A stretch of DNA of 64,000 nt from contig DASPIW010000021.1 in assembly GCA_035628915.1 (NCBI GenBank), forward strand, positions 1 to 64,000, given 5' to 3'. Below, in pieces: positions 8,044 through 16,942 of this stretch. The stretch's first letter is position 1. Each line of letters starts with the position of its first letter. The translations under genes were made by a program, and so were the position numbers. Below the pieces are notes generated by a model. The model did not search any database. It saw only the letters and a program-made list of their open reading frames with translations, and was not told the origin of the DNA. The DNA is from JARBUG01 sp035628915. Its GTDB lineage: Bacteria > Bacillota > Sulfobacillia > Symbiobacteriales > Symbiobacteriaceae.

Positions 8044-9642
8044 TTGAGGAGGCGAGTGCGATATATCGGCCTGGCGGCAGCGCTGATTCTGCTGCTGATC
8101 AGCACCACGGTGCTCGCGGCGCCGTACGGCAGCCGGACGCTCTATCGGGGCACGTTTGGCGGCGATGTGGTGGAACTGCAGCGGCGGTTAGGTGCTCTCG
8201 GCTATACGCCTGGTCAGGCTGACGGGATCTTCGGCGCCCAGACCCGTGATGCGGTCGTACGGTTTCAACGAGACTATGGTTTGGTCCCAGACGGTCTCGC
8301 CGGCAAATGGACGTTCCGGGCGGTCGACCGGGCGTATACCTGGAAGAATGGGACCTTCTATACTGTAGTGACCGGCGACAGCCTCTGGTCGATCGCCCAG
8401 CGCGCAGGGACCAAGGTCGACACGATTGTCTGGCTCAACCAGCTTCAGGACGACATGCTCTATCCCAGTCAGACGCTCCGGCTGCCGGGCGCCGGCATTC
8501 CCGGAGCACCGACACCACCGTCCCCGAGCTCCACACCCCCAAGCACCACGCCTCCGCCCCCGAGCACTACGCCCCCGCCTCCCAGCACCACGCCTCCGCC
8601 CCCACAGGGCCCTGCTACCACGCCCCCCGTGGATGATCTCCCCCCGGGTTCAGGCGACCCGGTCCCGTCAGACCCGCCCGCGGCGCAGCGGTATACCGTC
8701 CTGGGCTACTACGCCGAAGACTGGGCCAGCGATACCCGTTCGCTCACGAGCCTCAAGGCGGCGGGCGAGAAAGTCGATCTGATCGTCAACTTTCAGTTGC
8801 ACATCGACGGCGACGGAAAAGTCACGACCCGGGAGTATCCCGGATTGATGGCCGAAGCCCAGGCGCGCGGCCTGAAGGTGCAGGGGCTTGTCCACAACTT
8901 CTCCGGCAGCGGTTTCGATGCCGATGTGGCCCGCCGGATCCTGTCCAATCCGTCCATCCGTGCCGCAGCCGTCGCCAATCTGACGGCAGTGGCGGAGGAA
9001 CGCGGGCTGGCCGGCATCAACGTCGACATTGAGAACGTGCCCCCGGACCAGCGGCCGAACTACACAGCCTTCGTCAAGGAGCTCTCCGAGGCCCTTAAGC
9101 CCGCCGGGCTCGCCCTGACGCTGTCGATTCCCGCCAAGACGTTTGACGACACGCGCTCCGCCTGGTCCGGCGCCTTCGATTACAAGGCCCTCGGCATGTA
9201 CGCCGACCGCATCATCCCCATGGCCTACGACGAGAACCTGCCCGGCTACTATCCGGGTCCGGTTGCCTCCGTAGGCTGGGTGGAGAAGGTAGCGGCCTTC
9301 GCCGTCAGCCAGATGCCCAAAGAGAAAGTGCTGCTGGGCATCGCGGCCTACGGCTACGACTGGAAGAGCGGGACCACCCAGGGCAACGGCCTTTCGGTGC
9401 CGCAGGCCCTGAACCTGGCGGAAAAGTACGGCGCAGAGCTTCAGTGGGACGCCGCCGCCAAGGTGCCGTACTTTGACTACGTCAAAGATGGTGTCAGCCG
9501 CACCGTCTATTTCGAGAACGCTCAGTCCCTGGGCGCAAAACTGGATATTGTAAAGAAGTACGACCTCGCCGGCATCGCCATATGGCGCCTCGGCCTGGAA
9601 GATCCGGCGATCTGGTCGGTGATTGAACAGCAGCTCCGGTAG
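8044..9642 (+). CDS. Secreted peptidoglycan-binding/LysM/GH18 hydrolase, spore-lysin-like
   Basis: The 532-residue exported protein has a signal peptide (about 1-29, RRRVR then a hydrophobic stretch ending VLA-APYG), a PG_binding_1 domain (about 32-97), one LysM repeat (about 105-148), a Pro/Ser/Thr-rich linker (about 150-212), and a GH18 domain (about 217-531) whose motif GINVDIE places the catalytic Glu at residue 330. Proteins with LysM plus GH18 in spore formers (SleL/YaaH type) act as N-acetylglucosaminidases on cortex or cell-wall fragments. TTG at 8044 is chosen because GGAGGTG ends five bases upstream. A spore role is inferred from the domain set. It has its own promoter and a strong terminator. 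Confidence 0.88.
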   Translation: MRRRVRYIGLAAALILLLISTTVLAAPYGSRTLYRGTFGGDVVELQRRLGALGYTPGQADGIFGAQTRDAVVRFQRDYGLVPDGLAGKWTFRAVDRAYTWKNGTFYTVVTGDSLWSIAQRAGTKVDTIVWLNQLQDDMLYPSQTLRLPGAGIPGAPTPPSPSSTPPSTTPPPPSTTPPPPSTTPPPPQGPATTPPVDDLPPGSGDPVPSDPPAAQRYTVLGYYAEDWASDTRSLTSLKAAGEKVDLIVNFQLHIDGDGKVTTREYPGLMAEAQARGLKVQGLVHNFSGSGFDADVARRILSNPSIRAAAVANLTAVAEERGLAGINVDIENVPPDQRPNYTAFVKELSEALKPAGLALTLSIPAKTFDDTRSAWSGAFDYKALGMYADRIIPMAYDENLPGYYPGPVASVGWVEKVAAFAVSQMPKEKVLLGIAAYGYDWKSGTTQGNGLSVPQALNLAEKYGAELQWDAAAKVPYFDYVKDGVSRTVYFENAQSLGAKLDIVKKYDLAGIAIWRLGLEDPAIWSVIEQQLR

Positions 9643-9649
9643 ACGAGAT

Positions 9650-9687
9650 GGGCCCCGTGGTGCGACGCTGGTCGCACCACGGGGCCC
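9650..9687 (+). terminator. Strong 17-bp hairpin, probable terminator
   Basis: Positions 9650-9666 pair without mismatch with 9671-9687 around the loop GCTG. There is no T run, but the stem directly follows the stop at 9642. Confidence 0.65.
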
Positions 9688-9941
9688 GCTGTGCATGTGG
9701 CATGGAAGACTGTGCCGCGGAGTGACCTGCATTTTTGTGCATGCTCGTCATCGACACTCCGCGAAGACTCGGCCGGAATTCTTTGTAGTTCTGGCGTTAT
9801 GGGCGATCGCGCTACGTAGCGGCGGCCGGACCCGGTCAGGGGCTCGAGGTCCCGCAGCTGCGAAATGAGTCACCGTCCATCTCTGCAAGCCTGACCGCTC
9901 GAAAGTCGTGCAGGGATGGATGAAGAACCCTTGACCGATGG
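9688..9941. other. Intergenic stretch with one long hairpin
   Basis: No ORF has start support. A 12-bp stem with a single wobble or mismatch joins 9876-9887 and 9909-9920. It lies just past the stop of the minus-strand lipase gene and may end or protect its transcript. Nothing else is apparent. Confidence 0.4.
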
Positions 9942-11591
9942 CTACTCGAACTTCTGCCCGGGCGCCCCCGCTGCGAAGGACGCGGTCAGCACCCGCTCGA
10001 ACTCTGACCCGTCTTCCAGCGCACCGGTCACCGTCACCGTGACGGTATAGACCCCGGCCCGGCCCGGCACCACGGTGGCCTGTAGCTTGCCGGCCGCAGC
10101 GGCAAAGGCGGCCCGCCCGGCGGGCGCCCGGTCCTTGCCGCTCAGCACGACCTCAGCCCGGCTGCTGCTGGGTGAAACGCCGGTAAAGCCAACGGCCAGG
10201 CCCCGATTCGCCGAGGGGGCGGAGACCTCGCTGCTCAGATCGAGCGTGGCCTGCAGGTCGCTGTCCAGCTCGGTGATCAGGAACCAGCCCGTCTCCCGGC
10301 TGGCGGTCGCATCGACCGACCAGGCACCCGCCGCGGGCGACTTGACGGTGGCGGTACCGACCCAGGCGCCGGGGAAGAGGCCCTCGGACCCCATCTGCTC
10401 CTGCATGGTTATCGTGATGTTCTCGCCGTTCGGCCCCTTCAGCCCGGCGGCAAAGTCCTCACTGGTCGCCATGAAGGTGAAGGTGGCGCTGCGCACACCG
10501 CTCTCCAGCGGGAAGGCGGGTGGTGCGCCTTCGGCGGTGGAGCCGCCCCGCAGAATTACGTTGCCCGGGGCCGCAGGCTGGTTGCTGCCGAAGCCGGCGT
10601 CGGTCTTGCTCTTGGAAGCCGCCGCCAACAGATCGCCCACGGCGATGGCCGAGGGCACGGAAGCGGTCTTGATCACCGGGGCGAACCACGACCAGGTGCG
10701 GCTGCCCATGCGAATCTCATCATGATCCCAGTAGCCCTCCTTCAGGTGGGTGGAGGAGGGGCGCCGGGCCGAGCTGACGCTGACCAGACCGTCGTCTTCG
10801 CCGCTGATGAAGGCGCAGCTCGTCCACAGGGCCGTAAAGACCGGGCCGCACTTGTAGCCCGAAAGCGTGTAGAACGGCGAGGTGGCCAACTCGTTGACGC
10901 CGGCCCGGAAATTGCTCATGTAGCCGGTTTGCATTACGTAGGTGGCGTCATTCTTCTCGCCCATCAGCGAGGCGATCCAGCCGGTCCAGGAGGAGTAGGC
11001 CATGTCGGCGATCGGGGTGCCCCAGTGCGGAGTGCCAAGGGTGATCACCCGCCGGACCTTGGCGTTGGCGCCGTAGTAGTACAGCGCTGCGTCCGAGTCG
11101 ACGCCCCCCTTGGAGTGGGCGACAATATCGACCGTGTTCACGCCGAAGTAGGAGGTGATGGAGTTCAGCAGCGAGGAAAGGAGCTGGCCGTTGACCCACA
11201 TATCCTTGTTGGGATACAGGTCGACGAAGGCGGTCCGATAACCGTTGTTGTATGCGTAGTTATACATGTCGTTGACGCCGTGGTAGACCGTGTCGCCCCA
11301 CCAGACGCCGGCCCAGCCCCCCTTGCCATGTACAAAGAGGAGCACTGGCTTGCTGTAGTTGACGTTCGGCGGCGTGGCGCCCACGTACCAGCTGCCGGGG
11401 CTGCCACCGGGCTGGCTGCCCACGCTGCCCATCACCGAAATGTCGCCGCCATCGCTGCCCGGCACGCTGCCCGCGAGCGTGGGCATGGGCGCCGCCGCAG
11501 CCTTTTCGGACTTGGCCTGCGCCGCCAGGGGCTGAAGCACCATAACAAGGGTCAGACAACTCACCAGCCAGATCATCCACCGCTTCCGCAT
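9942..11591 (-). CDS. Secreted triacylglycerol lipase/esterase-like alpha/beta hydrolase
   Basis: The 549-residue protein starts with a signal peptide (MRKRWMIW then a hydrophobic core, cleavage likely after AAQA). The alpha/beta hydrolase part (about 75-320) has the oxyanion-type FVHGKGG and the nucleophile elbow AHSKGG with Ser160. Ala replaces the first Gly of the usual GxSxG, as in Bacillus lipases. Likely acid and base residues lie in GEDDGLV and YWDHDE. The remaining 220 residues look like beta-sandwich material such as a binding or accessory domain. It probably cleaves lipid esters outside the cell. A GGGGGTGG ribosome site precedes the ATG. A possible promoter is TTGAAT-N17-TAAATA on the minus strand (11725-11697). 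Confidence 0.85.
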   Translation of the reverse strand: MRKRWMIWLVSCLTLVMVLQPLAAQAKSEKAAAAPMPTLAGSVPGSDGGDISVMGSVGSQPGGSPGSWYVGATPPNVNYSKPVLLFVHGKGGWAGVWWGDTVYHGVNDMYNYAYNNGYRTAFVDLYPNKDMWVNGQLLSSLLNSITSYFGVNTVDIVAHSKGGVDSDAALYYYGANAKVRRVITLGTPHWGTPIADMAYSSWTGWIASLMGEKNDATYVMQTGYMSNFRAGVNELATSPFYTLSGYKCGPVFTALWTSCAFISGEDDGLVSVSSARRPSSTHLKEGYWDHDEIRMGSRTWSWFAPVIKTASVPSAIAVGDLLAAASKSKTDAGFGSNQPAAPGNVILRGGSTAEGAPPAFPLESGVRSATFTFMATSEDFAAGLKGPNGENITITMQEQMGSEGLFPGAWVGTATVKSPAAGAWSVDATASRETGWFLITELDSDLQATLDLSSEVSAPSANRGLAVGFTGVSPSSSRAEVVLSGKDRAPAGRAAFAAAAGKLQATVVPGRAGVYTVTVTVTGALEDGSEFERVLTASFAAGAPGQKFE

Positions 11592-11789
11592 AAAGCCACC
11601 CCCATATGAGTGAGAACACCCGGAGCAAGTAGGCCCCCCAGCCTGAGCACTGAACGGGTTCGGTGCATAAGGTGTGAATATAGAGAACAGAACCCATATT
11701 TATATTCCGACTCTTCTCTATTCAATCCTTTCAGATATATAACATTAGGACCAAGATAGGACTCGGGTCCCAAGGGGGGCAGGCGCGCC

Positions 11790-11819
11790 AAAAAAGGCGC
11801 ACCGGGAAGCCCGGGCGCC
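11790..11819 (-). terminator. Minus-strand intrinsic terminator upstream of the lipase gene
   Basis: Read on the minus strand, GGCGC-CCGGG folds on CCCGG-(T)-GCGCC with a CTT loop and one bulge, followed by TTTTTT. It lies about 200 bp upstream of the lipase start, so it ends a transcript arriving from the gene-free region to its right, or acts as an attenuator. Confidence 0.6.
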
Positions 11820-12652
11820 CTGCGGAGGGTTTTTTTAGCGTAAAGGAAACGGTACGGAAGGGTCGGATGGTCATCTCTACCGGAAACCGGACCGAGTCGC
11901 CGGTTGGCTAGAACTGCCCCTGGCGAGGCATACGCCTGATGGCGGTGCTGGAGCCGGGCAGCGACGTGGGCGCGGGCCAGACCGTATTGCCCCCCGGAGG
12001 CCGGTTGTCAAGAAATCCAAGCTCACCGGGCTCTGAAGCTTGTAGATTTTCACAACTGAACCGCCGCGGAGCGGCGTTGGGTACCCCTGCAGGTAACGGA
12101 AGTACACGAAATTTGACGAATCCTGTCGTGTGCGGCTTCGACTGGGGCACACACGGGTCTGTGTGGGCCGGGAACCTGGTCCGGTTTTCAACCGGTACAA
12201 GCAATTGGCAAAGCACGGCTTGCATATTTTGACAATCGCGCGGGGTGCTGCCGTGGATTTCGGTGGCATGGTTTTGCTAGACCCGGAGCAGAAGTCGGGT
12301 CTTGGGCCCGGGCAGATGAGTGCCGACGGCTGCACGGACCTTGGCGAAGAGCCCCGGATTTGCATGGCGGAGCCCTGCCGGGGCGTGCCCAGGTGGACGG
12401 CACCTGGCCTTGGGGGCCTCAAACCCGCGAAAGAAGTCCTCTAGATTTGGATTTGCACGCCAACGGGGTGAACAGCGGGCACAAGCGAACGCAGGGGACC
12501 ACTGACTACGTCCGTAGCATCCGGGGTTCCATCACCTTCGTCCAGAGCCCAGCCATTTCGCCATCGTCGGGCCGAGGACGTTATCCCTCGCCCCGCGGCT
12601 ACCTGGACGAAAAACGACGACCTGCGAAATCGCTCCAACGGTCACGGGCCTG
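11820..12652. other. Gene-free 0.8 kb rich in hairpins; candidate structured RNA
   Basis: No ORF here has a ribosome site or a recognisable product; the longest open frames give Pro/Arg/Ser-rich peptides typical of GC-rich noncoding DNA. Perfect short-loop hairpins cluster at 12128-12152 (6 bp), 12181-12195 (6 bp), 12279-12302 (7 bp), 12351-12384 (7 bp) and 12389-12407 (7 bp). Minus-strand terminators bound both sides (12655-12693 and 11790-11819), which would fit a minus-strand noncoding transcript. I checked for RNase P, tmRNA and SRP RNA signatures and found none. A decayed gene is the alternative. Confidence 0.35.
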
Positions 12653-12654
12653 CC

Positions 12655-12693
12655 TGAAGAAAGCGCCAGAAGCCCGAGGGCTGTCTGGCGCTT
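12655..12693 (-). terminator. Rho-independent terminator of the deacetylase gene
   Basis: On the minus strand AAGCGCCAGA pairs with TCTGGCGCTT (12693-12684 with 12670-12661), with an inner AGCCC/GGGCT pair, followed by TCTTC. It lies 11 bp past the deacetylase stop. Confidence 0.8.
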
Positions 12694-12703
12694 GATCACG
12701 GGC

Positions 12704-13768
12704 TCAGTGCCCGCTTCCGGCCGGCGCCGGGCCGTCGGGCTCGGGGCTGAGCAGATCGCTCAGGGTCACGGGGGTCAGGCCCTTCGACTGCAGATGCTGC
12801 ACGGCCTGATCGAGCACTCTGGTCGTGTTGGGCTTGGGGTGGAGCAAAATCAGATCGCCGGCCATCGCTTTGCGGAATGTGCCCATAATGTCGGCCGTCG
12901 TGGTGGAGGGCATCCAGTCCCGGGTGTCCAGGCTGTACAGCACGGTGCGCAGCTTCAGGTCGTCCGCCGTCTTGAGGATATCAACACTGATCTGCGACAT
13001 ATGGGGTGCGTAATAGCGGACGGGCAGGCCTGTGGCCGCCTCGATGACCCGCACGGACGCCTCGATATCCCCCTTTAGCTTTCCCTGCTTCGCCAGTCCC
13101 TTGGGGCCGTCGTCGGTCAGGATATGGCCGTGGGAAGCGACTTCGTGCCCACCTGCGACCATGGCCGCCAGCAGATCCTTATTCTCGGGCTTGGCCGCCC
13201 ACTTGCCCGACACAAAGAAGGTAGCGTGGGCGCCCCGGGCCTTGAGCGTGGCCAGCATCGGCCCGAGTTCCTCGCTGCCCCAGTCCACGTTGATCAGCAG
13301 GCCGACTGCGGGCTTGGCCGGATTGCCGTGGCGGATCACGCTCTTGGGGAAGTCGGTCATCTTTTTACTGGGTGTGACGATCCGGGTCGCCGGTTCCACC
13401 ACGGTATTGGCCTCGGCCGCAAGCAGCCGGGTCCAGGTACCGTCCACATCCAGTTCATAGCCGTTCAGCTCCGGAATCACGTACATATAGCCAGCTGCAG
13501 CCTTGACTTCCTTGGCGGGCTCCGGCTTTGCCCGGTAGGTCTGGGCCAACTGGGAGAGAATCGTTTTCGCCTCTGCTTCCGTGCGCCCCGAGAAGTCCCG
13601 ACTGCCGACCGTGACGCCCTGTGCGACCACGCCCGATATCTGGGCTGCAGTGGGCAGCAGCCTGCTGCCGGGAAGGAGCAGCAGCGCCAGCACGGCCAGA
13701 ATGACCAGGGCCAGTCCCCACCGGTTTACGCGAATGACCCGAAAGTGTGCTCGCACCTGACGTTCCAC
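12704..13768 (-). CDS. Membrane-anchored NodB-fold (polysaccharide deacetylase-like) protein with altered motifs
   Basis: The 354-residue protein has an N-terminal membrane anchor (about 13-38), a short region like that preceding VanW domains (GVTVGSRDFSGRTEAEAK, about 52-69), and a NodB-fold domain (about 150-340) with the order INVDWGSE, HATFFVSG, GHEVASHGHI. Active NodB enzymes bind metal through the second Asp of TFDD and two His of HxxxxH. Here Trp follows the only Asp of motif 1, and Leu stands where the second His is expected, as in poorly active or YlxY-like relatives. Deacetylase activity is therefore doubtful. GTG at 13768 is preferred over GTG 13777, which lies inside the AAGGAG ribosome site. 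Confidence 0.8.
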   Translation of the reverse strand: MERQVRAHFRVIRVNRWGLALVILAVLALLLLPGSRLLPTAAQISGVVAQGVTVGSRDFSGRTEAEAKTILSQLAQTYRAKPEPAKEVKAAAGYMYVIPELNGYELDVDGTWTRLLAAEANTVVEPATRIVTPSKKMTDFPKSVIRHGNPAKPAVGLLINVDWGSEELGPMLATLKARGAHATFFVSGKWAAKPENKDLLAAMVAGGHEVASHGHILTDDGPKGLAKQGKLKGDIEASVRVIEAATGLPVRYYAPHMSQISVDILKTADDLKLRTVLYSLDTRDWMPSTTTADIMGTFRKAMAGDLILLHPKPNTTRVLDQAVQHLQSKGLTPVTLSDLLSPEPDGPAPAGSGH

Positions 13769-13823
13769 CTGGACCACTCCTTGCCTGTACTGCTCAAATA
13801 CCTATGACGAGGGATGTCCAGGT

Positions 13824-13851
13824 ATGACAAGCTCTCGCACCGTGATATAAT
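13824..13851 (+). promoter_or_regulatory. Promoter for the MFS-darA transcript
   Basis: ATGACA (13824-13829) and the consensus TATAAT (13846-13851) are 16 bp apart, about 50 bp upstream of the GTG start at 13902. Confidence 0.55.
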
Positions 13852-13901
13852 GAAGTTAGATGTGACTTTCGCAACACGAAGTATCTGCTGGAGGCTCTGT
13901 C

Positions 13902-15158
13902 GTGCAGCAACGCAACGCTCGGTATAACGCGATGAACGCCGCCATCGGTGCGATCGCTTTCAACCTTGCCAATCAGTATGTCGGCATTTTTGCAGTCAAG
14001 CTCGGCGCTGACAACCTGCAGCTTGGCTATCTTTCTTCCTGGCCGCAAATGGCCAGCATTATCTCCGTGCTGGTGATTGCCGGCGCCGTGGTGCGGTCCG
14101 CCTCCAAGCAGCGCCTGGTGGCGGCCATCTATCTGCTGGGCCGCCTGGCAACCCTGCTGCTGGCGGCGGTTCCCTGGTTTCCCGAGCGCATGCGGGTCTG
14201 GGCGCTGATCGTATCGTGGGTGCTGGTCGTCTTCCCGACGGCGGCTGCCGGCAACGCCCTGCAGTCCTTTCTGGCCGACGTATTCCCGGGCACGGAGCGG
14301 GCCCGAGCCTTTGCATCCCGCAATTCGTGGGCTACAGGCGCCGCCACGGCGACCATTCTCATATCTGGCTGGCTGCTCGACCTCGTCTTCCCCTATCCGC
14401 TGGGCTACCAGATCATGTTTGCTGGATCGTTCTTGTTTGCCCTGGTCGAAACATATTACTTCCTGAAGCTGCGAGAGCCCGGGAACGAACTGGCGCCGGA
14501 ACGGGCGCCAGCGCCGTCCGGCGGTGCTAAAGCCTACTTGCGGACGTTCCGGCACAAGCCCTTTCTGATGTTTGTGCTGGTTTCGATTCCCTTTCACTTC
14601 ACCTGGCAGATGGCCTGGCCCATGTTCACCCGCTTTCAGGTGACCGATCTGGGCGCCAGCAACACGTGGCTGAGCTACATTGTCGTCGCACAGTCGATCT
14701 CCATGATCGTCATCTATCCGTTCTGGGCCCGCTGGGCCGAACGGCATGGCAACAAGCTGATGCTCGCCTGGGCCTGCCTGAACCTGGCCACCGCACCCGT
14801 CCTGACCGCAGCCTTTGCCAACATAAAGGTACAGGTGCTGCTCAACTTCTGGACCGGGCTGGGGGTGGCGGGCGTCCAACTGCTTCTGCTCAACAGCCTG
14901 CTGGAGATCTGCCCGGCGGAGGGCCGCACGGTCTATCTGGCGGTGCATACGTCACTGGTCAGCGTCAGCGCGTCGCTGGCGCCGATGGCCGGGGCGTTTC
15001 TCATGGATGCGTTGTCGACACGGCCGGCGCTGGCCCTGTCCAGCATTCCGCGGTTGGTGACCGGTCTGGGTTTCTTCTTGCTGGTCTACCTGGAATCCAG
15101 GCGGAAGGGAAATGCCACCCAACCGGAGAATTCAACCAATCCGAAGACAGCGATATGA
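13902..15158 (+). CDS. MFS transporter of unknown substrate
   Basis: The 418-residue polytopic membrane protein has about 12 helices and a central hydrophilic loop (about 195-215, PGNELAPERAPAPSGG). The overall pattern is MFS, but the usual motif A between helices 2 and 3 is weak (VVRSASKQRLVAA). GTG start with CTGGAGG upstream. Its stop is 28 bp before darA, whose ribosome site lies in the gap, so the two are probably cotranscribed; this raises the possibility of a transporter linked to c-di-AMP signalling. Substrate and direction cannot be inferred. Confidence 0.82.
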   Translation: MQQRNARYNAMNAAIGAIAFNLANQYVGIFAVKLGADNLQLGYLSSWPQMASIISVLVIAGAVVRSASKQRLVAAIYLLGRLATLLLAAVPWFPERMRVWALIVSWVLVVFPTAAAGNALQSFLADVFPGTERARAFASRNSWATGAATATILISGWLLDLVFPYPLGYQIMFAGSFLFALVETYYFLKLREPGNELAPERAPAPSGGAKAYLRTFRHKPFLMFVLVSIPFHFTWQMAWPMFTRFQVTDLGASNTWLSYIVVAQSISMIVIYPFWARWAERHGNKLMLAWACLNLATAPVLTAAFANIKVQVLLNFWTGLGVAGVQLLLLNSLLEICPAEGRTVYLAVHTSLVSVSASLAPMAGAFLMDALSTRPALALSSIPRLVTGLGFFLLVYLESRRKGNATQPENSTNPKTAI

Positions 15159-15186
15159 GTTATCCGACCAAAGGAGGATCCCACCC

Positions 15187-15531
15187 ATGAAGATGGTCGT
15201 AGCAGTGGTCCGTGACGAGTACGCCGCGGCACTGACGGAGCAATTGACGCATAAAGGGTTTGGCGCGACCAAGCTCGCCAGTACCGGTGGGTTCCTCAAG
15301 GCGGGCAACACCACATTTCTGATCGGCGTTGCCGCCGCGCAGCTGGAAGAAGTGCTCGGGGTGATCCGCCATGCATGCCCGTCCAAGAAGGGCATTCAGG
15401 GTGACCTGACGTTAAGGGAAGGCAGCCTGAAGCACGCGGCCGCCAACCCGGCCCATGCCCTGCCCTACGAAGTGAACGTGGGCGGCGCTACCGTCTTTGT
15501 GCTCGATGTGGAGCGGATGATAAAAGTGTAG
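15187..15531 (+). CDS. darA: Cyclic di-AMP receptor DarA (PII-like)
   Basis: The 114-residue protein has the length and pattern of DarA/PstA: KMVVAVVRDEYA strand-helix start, a loop with KLASTGGFLKAGNTTFLIGV, and a C-terminal TVFVLDVERM strand. DarA forms a trimer that binds c-di-AMP between subunits; its downstream targets are poorly known. The ATG at 15187 follows GGAGGATCCCACCC. It probably shares a transcript with the MFS gene before it. Confidence 0.93.
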   Translation: MKMVVAVVRDEYAAALTEQLTHKGFGATKLASTGGFLKAGNTTFLIGVAAAQLEEVLGVIRHACPSKKGIQGDLTLREGSLKHAAANPAHALPYEVNVGGATVFVLDVERMIKV

Positions 15532-15546
15532 CATTTGGAGAAGTTT

Positions 15547-15661
15547 GCCGTGGAAGACGCGAAAGTTGAATACACGCGGAAGATCGATCAGATTGAAAGA
15601 GTCTGACCGGCTTCCGCGTTTTCTCTTCTTCTGCGCTCTCCGCGTCCTCCGCGGCTATTTT
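15547..15661. repeat. Degenerate palindromic repeat related to 34849-34921
   Basis: The right part (15611-15661) reads, on the minus strand, as a segment about 31 nt long nearly identical to the left arm of the element at 34849-34921 (shared core GCGGAGGACGCGGAGA). A weaker left arm lies near 15547-15585. No gene is seen between darA and spmA. Confidence 0.55.
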
Positions 15662-15745
15662 CGATTCCAAACCCGGATGACATGCCTTCACGACCCAGAT
15701 GCATAGAGATGGGAGGAGGCAGCTTGGACCCGGGGAGGTGGCGCC

Positions 15746-16336
15746 GTGCTGAATTTGATCTGGCTGGCCCTGATGGCGCTGGGCGTTGGGGTCGCAGCCC
15801 TGACGGGGAAAGCCGGTGCGGTCACCGACGCCGCGTTTGCCGCCGGTAAAGTCGCCATTGAGACGATCATCGGGCTGGCGGGCCTGATGGCTCTGTGGAT
15901 GGGACTGATGAAGATCGCGGAGAAAAGCGGGCTGATGGAAGGGTTGGCGACGCTGCTCAGACCCATCGTCAGGCTGCTTTTCCCTTCGATTCCGGGCAAC
16001 CACCCGGCGGTGGGCGCCATGCTGATGAACATTTCGGCGAACATGCTGGGGCTTGGCTCTGCGGCCACGCCCATGGGGCTCAAGGCGATGCAGGAGCTTC
16101 AGGAGCTGAACGACGACAAGGAGACCGCCAGCGTGGCCATGTGCACATTCCTGACGCTCAATACCTCGTCCATCACCCTGATTCCGGGAACCATCATCGC
16201 CCTGCGGGCTACATACAAATCGGTCCATCCGGCGGAGATTGTGGGGGCCACGCTGGTCGCTTCGGTGGTGGCGGGCATCTTCGGCATCTTCCTTGACTGG
16301 CTGGTGCGGCAATTCAACCGGGCCCGCGGGAGGTAA
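15746..16336 (+). CDS. spmA: Spore maturation protein A
   Basis: The 196-residue membrane protein carries the SpmA hallmarks, including GLAGLMALWMGLMKIAEKSG, NISANMLGLGSAATPMG and NTSSITLIPGT. SpmA and SpmB form a nucleoside-recognition (Gate domain) pair; loss in other spore formers gives spores with a less dehydrated core. GTG start with GGGGAGGTGG upstream. spmB begins 5 bp after its stop, so the two are certainly cotranscribed. Confidence 0.95.
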   Translation: MLNLIWLALMALGVGVAALTGKAGAVTDAAFAAGKVAIETIIGLAGLMALWMGLMKIAEKSGLMEGLATLLRPIVRLLFPSIPGNHPAVGAMLMNISANMLGLGSAATPMGLKAMQELQELNDDKETASVAMCTFLTLNTSSITLIPGTIIALRATYKSVHPAEIVGATLVASVVAGIFGIFLDWLVRQFNRARGR

Positions 16337-16341
16337 CCCCC

Positions 16342-16872
16342 ATGTCGCTGCTTGACACGATTTCCCTCTGGACGATTCCGGCCATGCTCGCCCTGATTCC
16401 CCTCTGGGGCGCCATCCGCAAGGTGAAAGTCTACGACACGTTCATCGAAGGGGCCGAAGAGGGACTGCAGGTCGCCGTGCGCATCATCCCGTTCCTCGTC
16501 GCCATGATGGTGGCCCTGTCCATCTTCCGTGCCTCGGGCGCCATGGAACTGCTGGCACGGGCCATCAATCCGGTGACGGCGCGGCTCGGCTTCCCTACCG
16601 AGATTCTCCCCCTCATGATCGTGCGCCCGCTCTCCGGGGCCGGTGCTCTCGCCGTGACCGCCGACTTGCTCAAAACCCACCATCCCGATTCGTACATCGG
16701 CCGTCTGGCTTCCATCATGCAGGGCTCCACCGACACGACGTTTTATGTCCTGACGGTCTACTTCGGCTCCGTTGGCATCCGCCGAACACGCTACGCCGCT
16801 GCCGTGGGACTTACTGCGGATGTCGTAGGATTTCTGGCCGCACTTTGGGCGTGCAACTGGTTTTTTCAGTAG
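16342..16872 (+). CDS. spmB: Spore maturation protein B
   Basis: The 176-residue membrane protein matches SpmB: YDTFIEGAEEGLQVAVRIIPFLVAM, RPLSGAGALAV and the GSTDTTFYVLTVYFGSVG motif. It works with SpmA in core dehydration during spore maturation. GGGAGG lies just upstream within the spmA end. Confidence 0.95.
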   Translation: MSLLDTISLWTIPAMLALIPLWGAIRKVKVYDTFIEGAEEGLQVAVRIIPFLVAMMVALSIFRASGAMELLARAINPVTARLGFPTEILPLMIVRPLSGAGALAVTADLLKTHHPDSYIGRLASIMQGSTDTTFYVLTVYFGSVGIRRTRYAAAVGLTADVVGFLAALWACNWFFQ

Positions 16873-16942
16873 AGCTGTGGTAAGAATAGGAGAGGGTATC
16901 ACTCTCAATTACGCCCAGACATACAAGGAGGCCCTTACACCA

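Noticed and set aside
11877..12422. Minus-strand open frame of 181 codons
   Set aside because: No ribosome site, composition rich in Pro/Ser/Arg, and no recognisable motifs.
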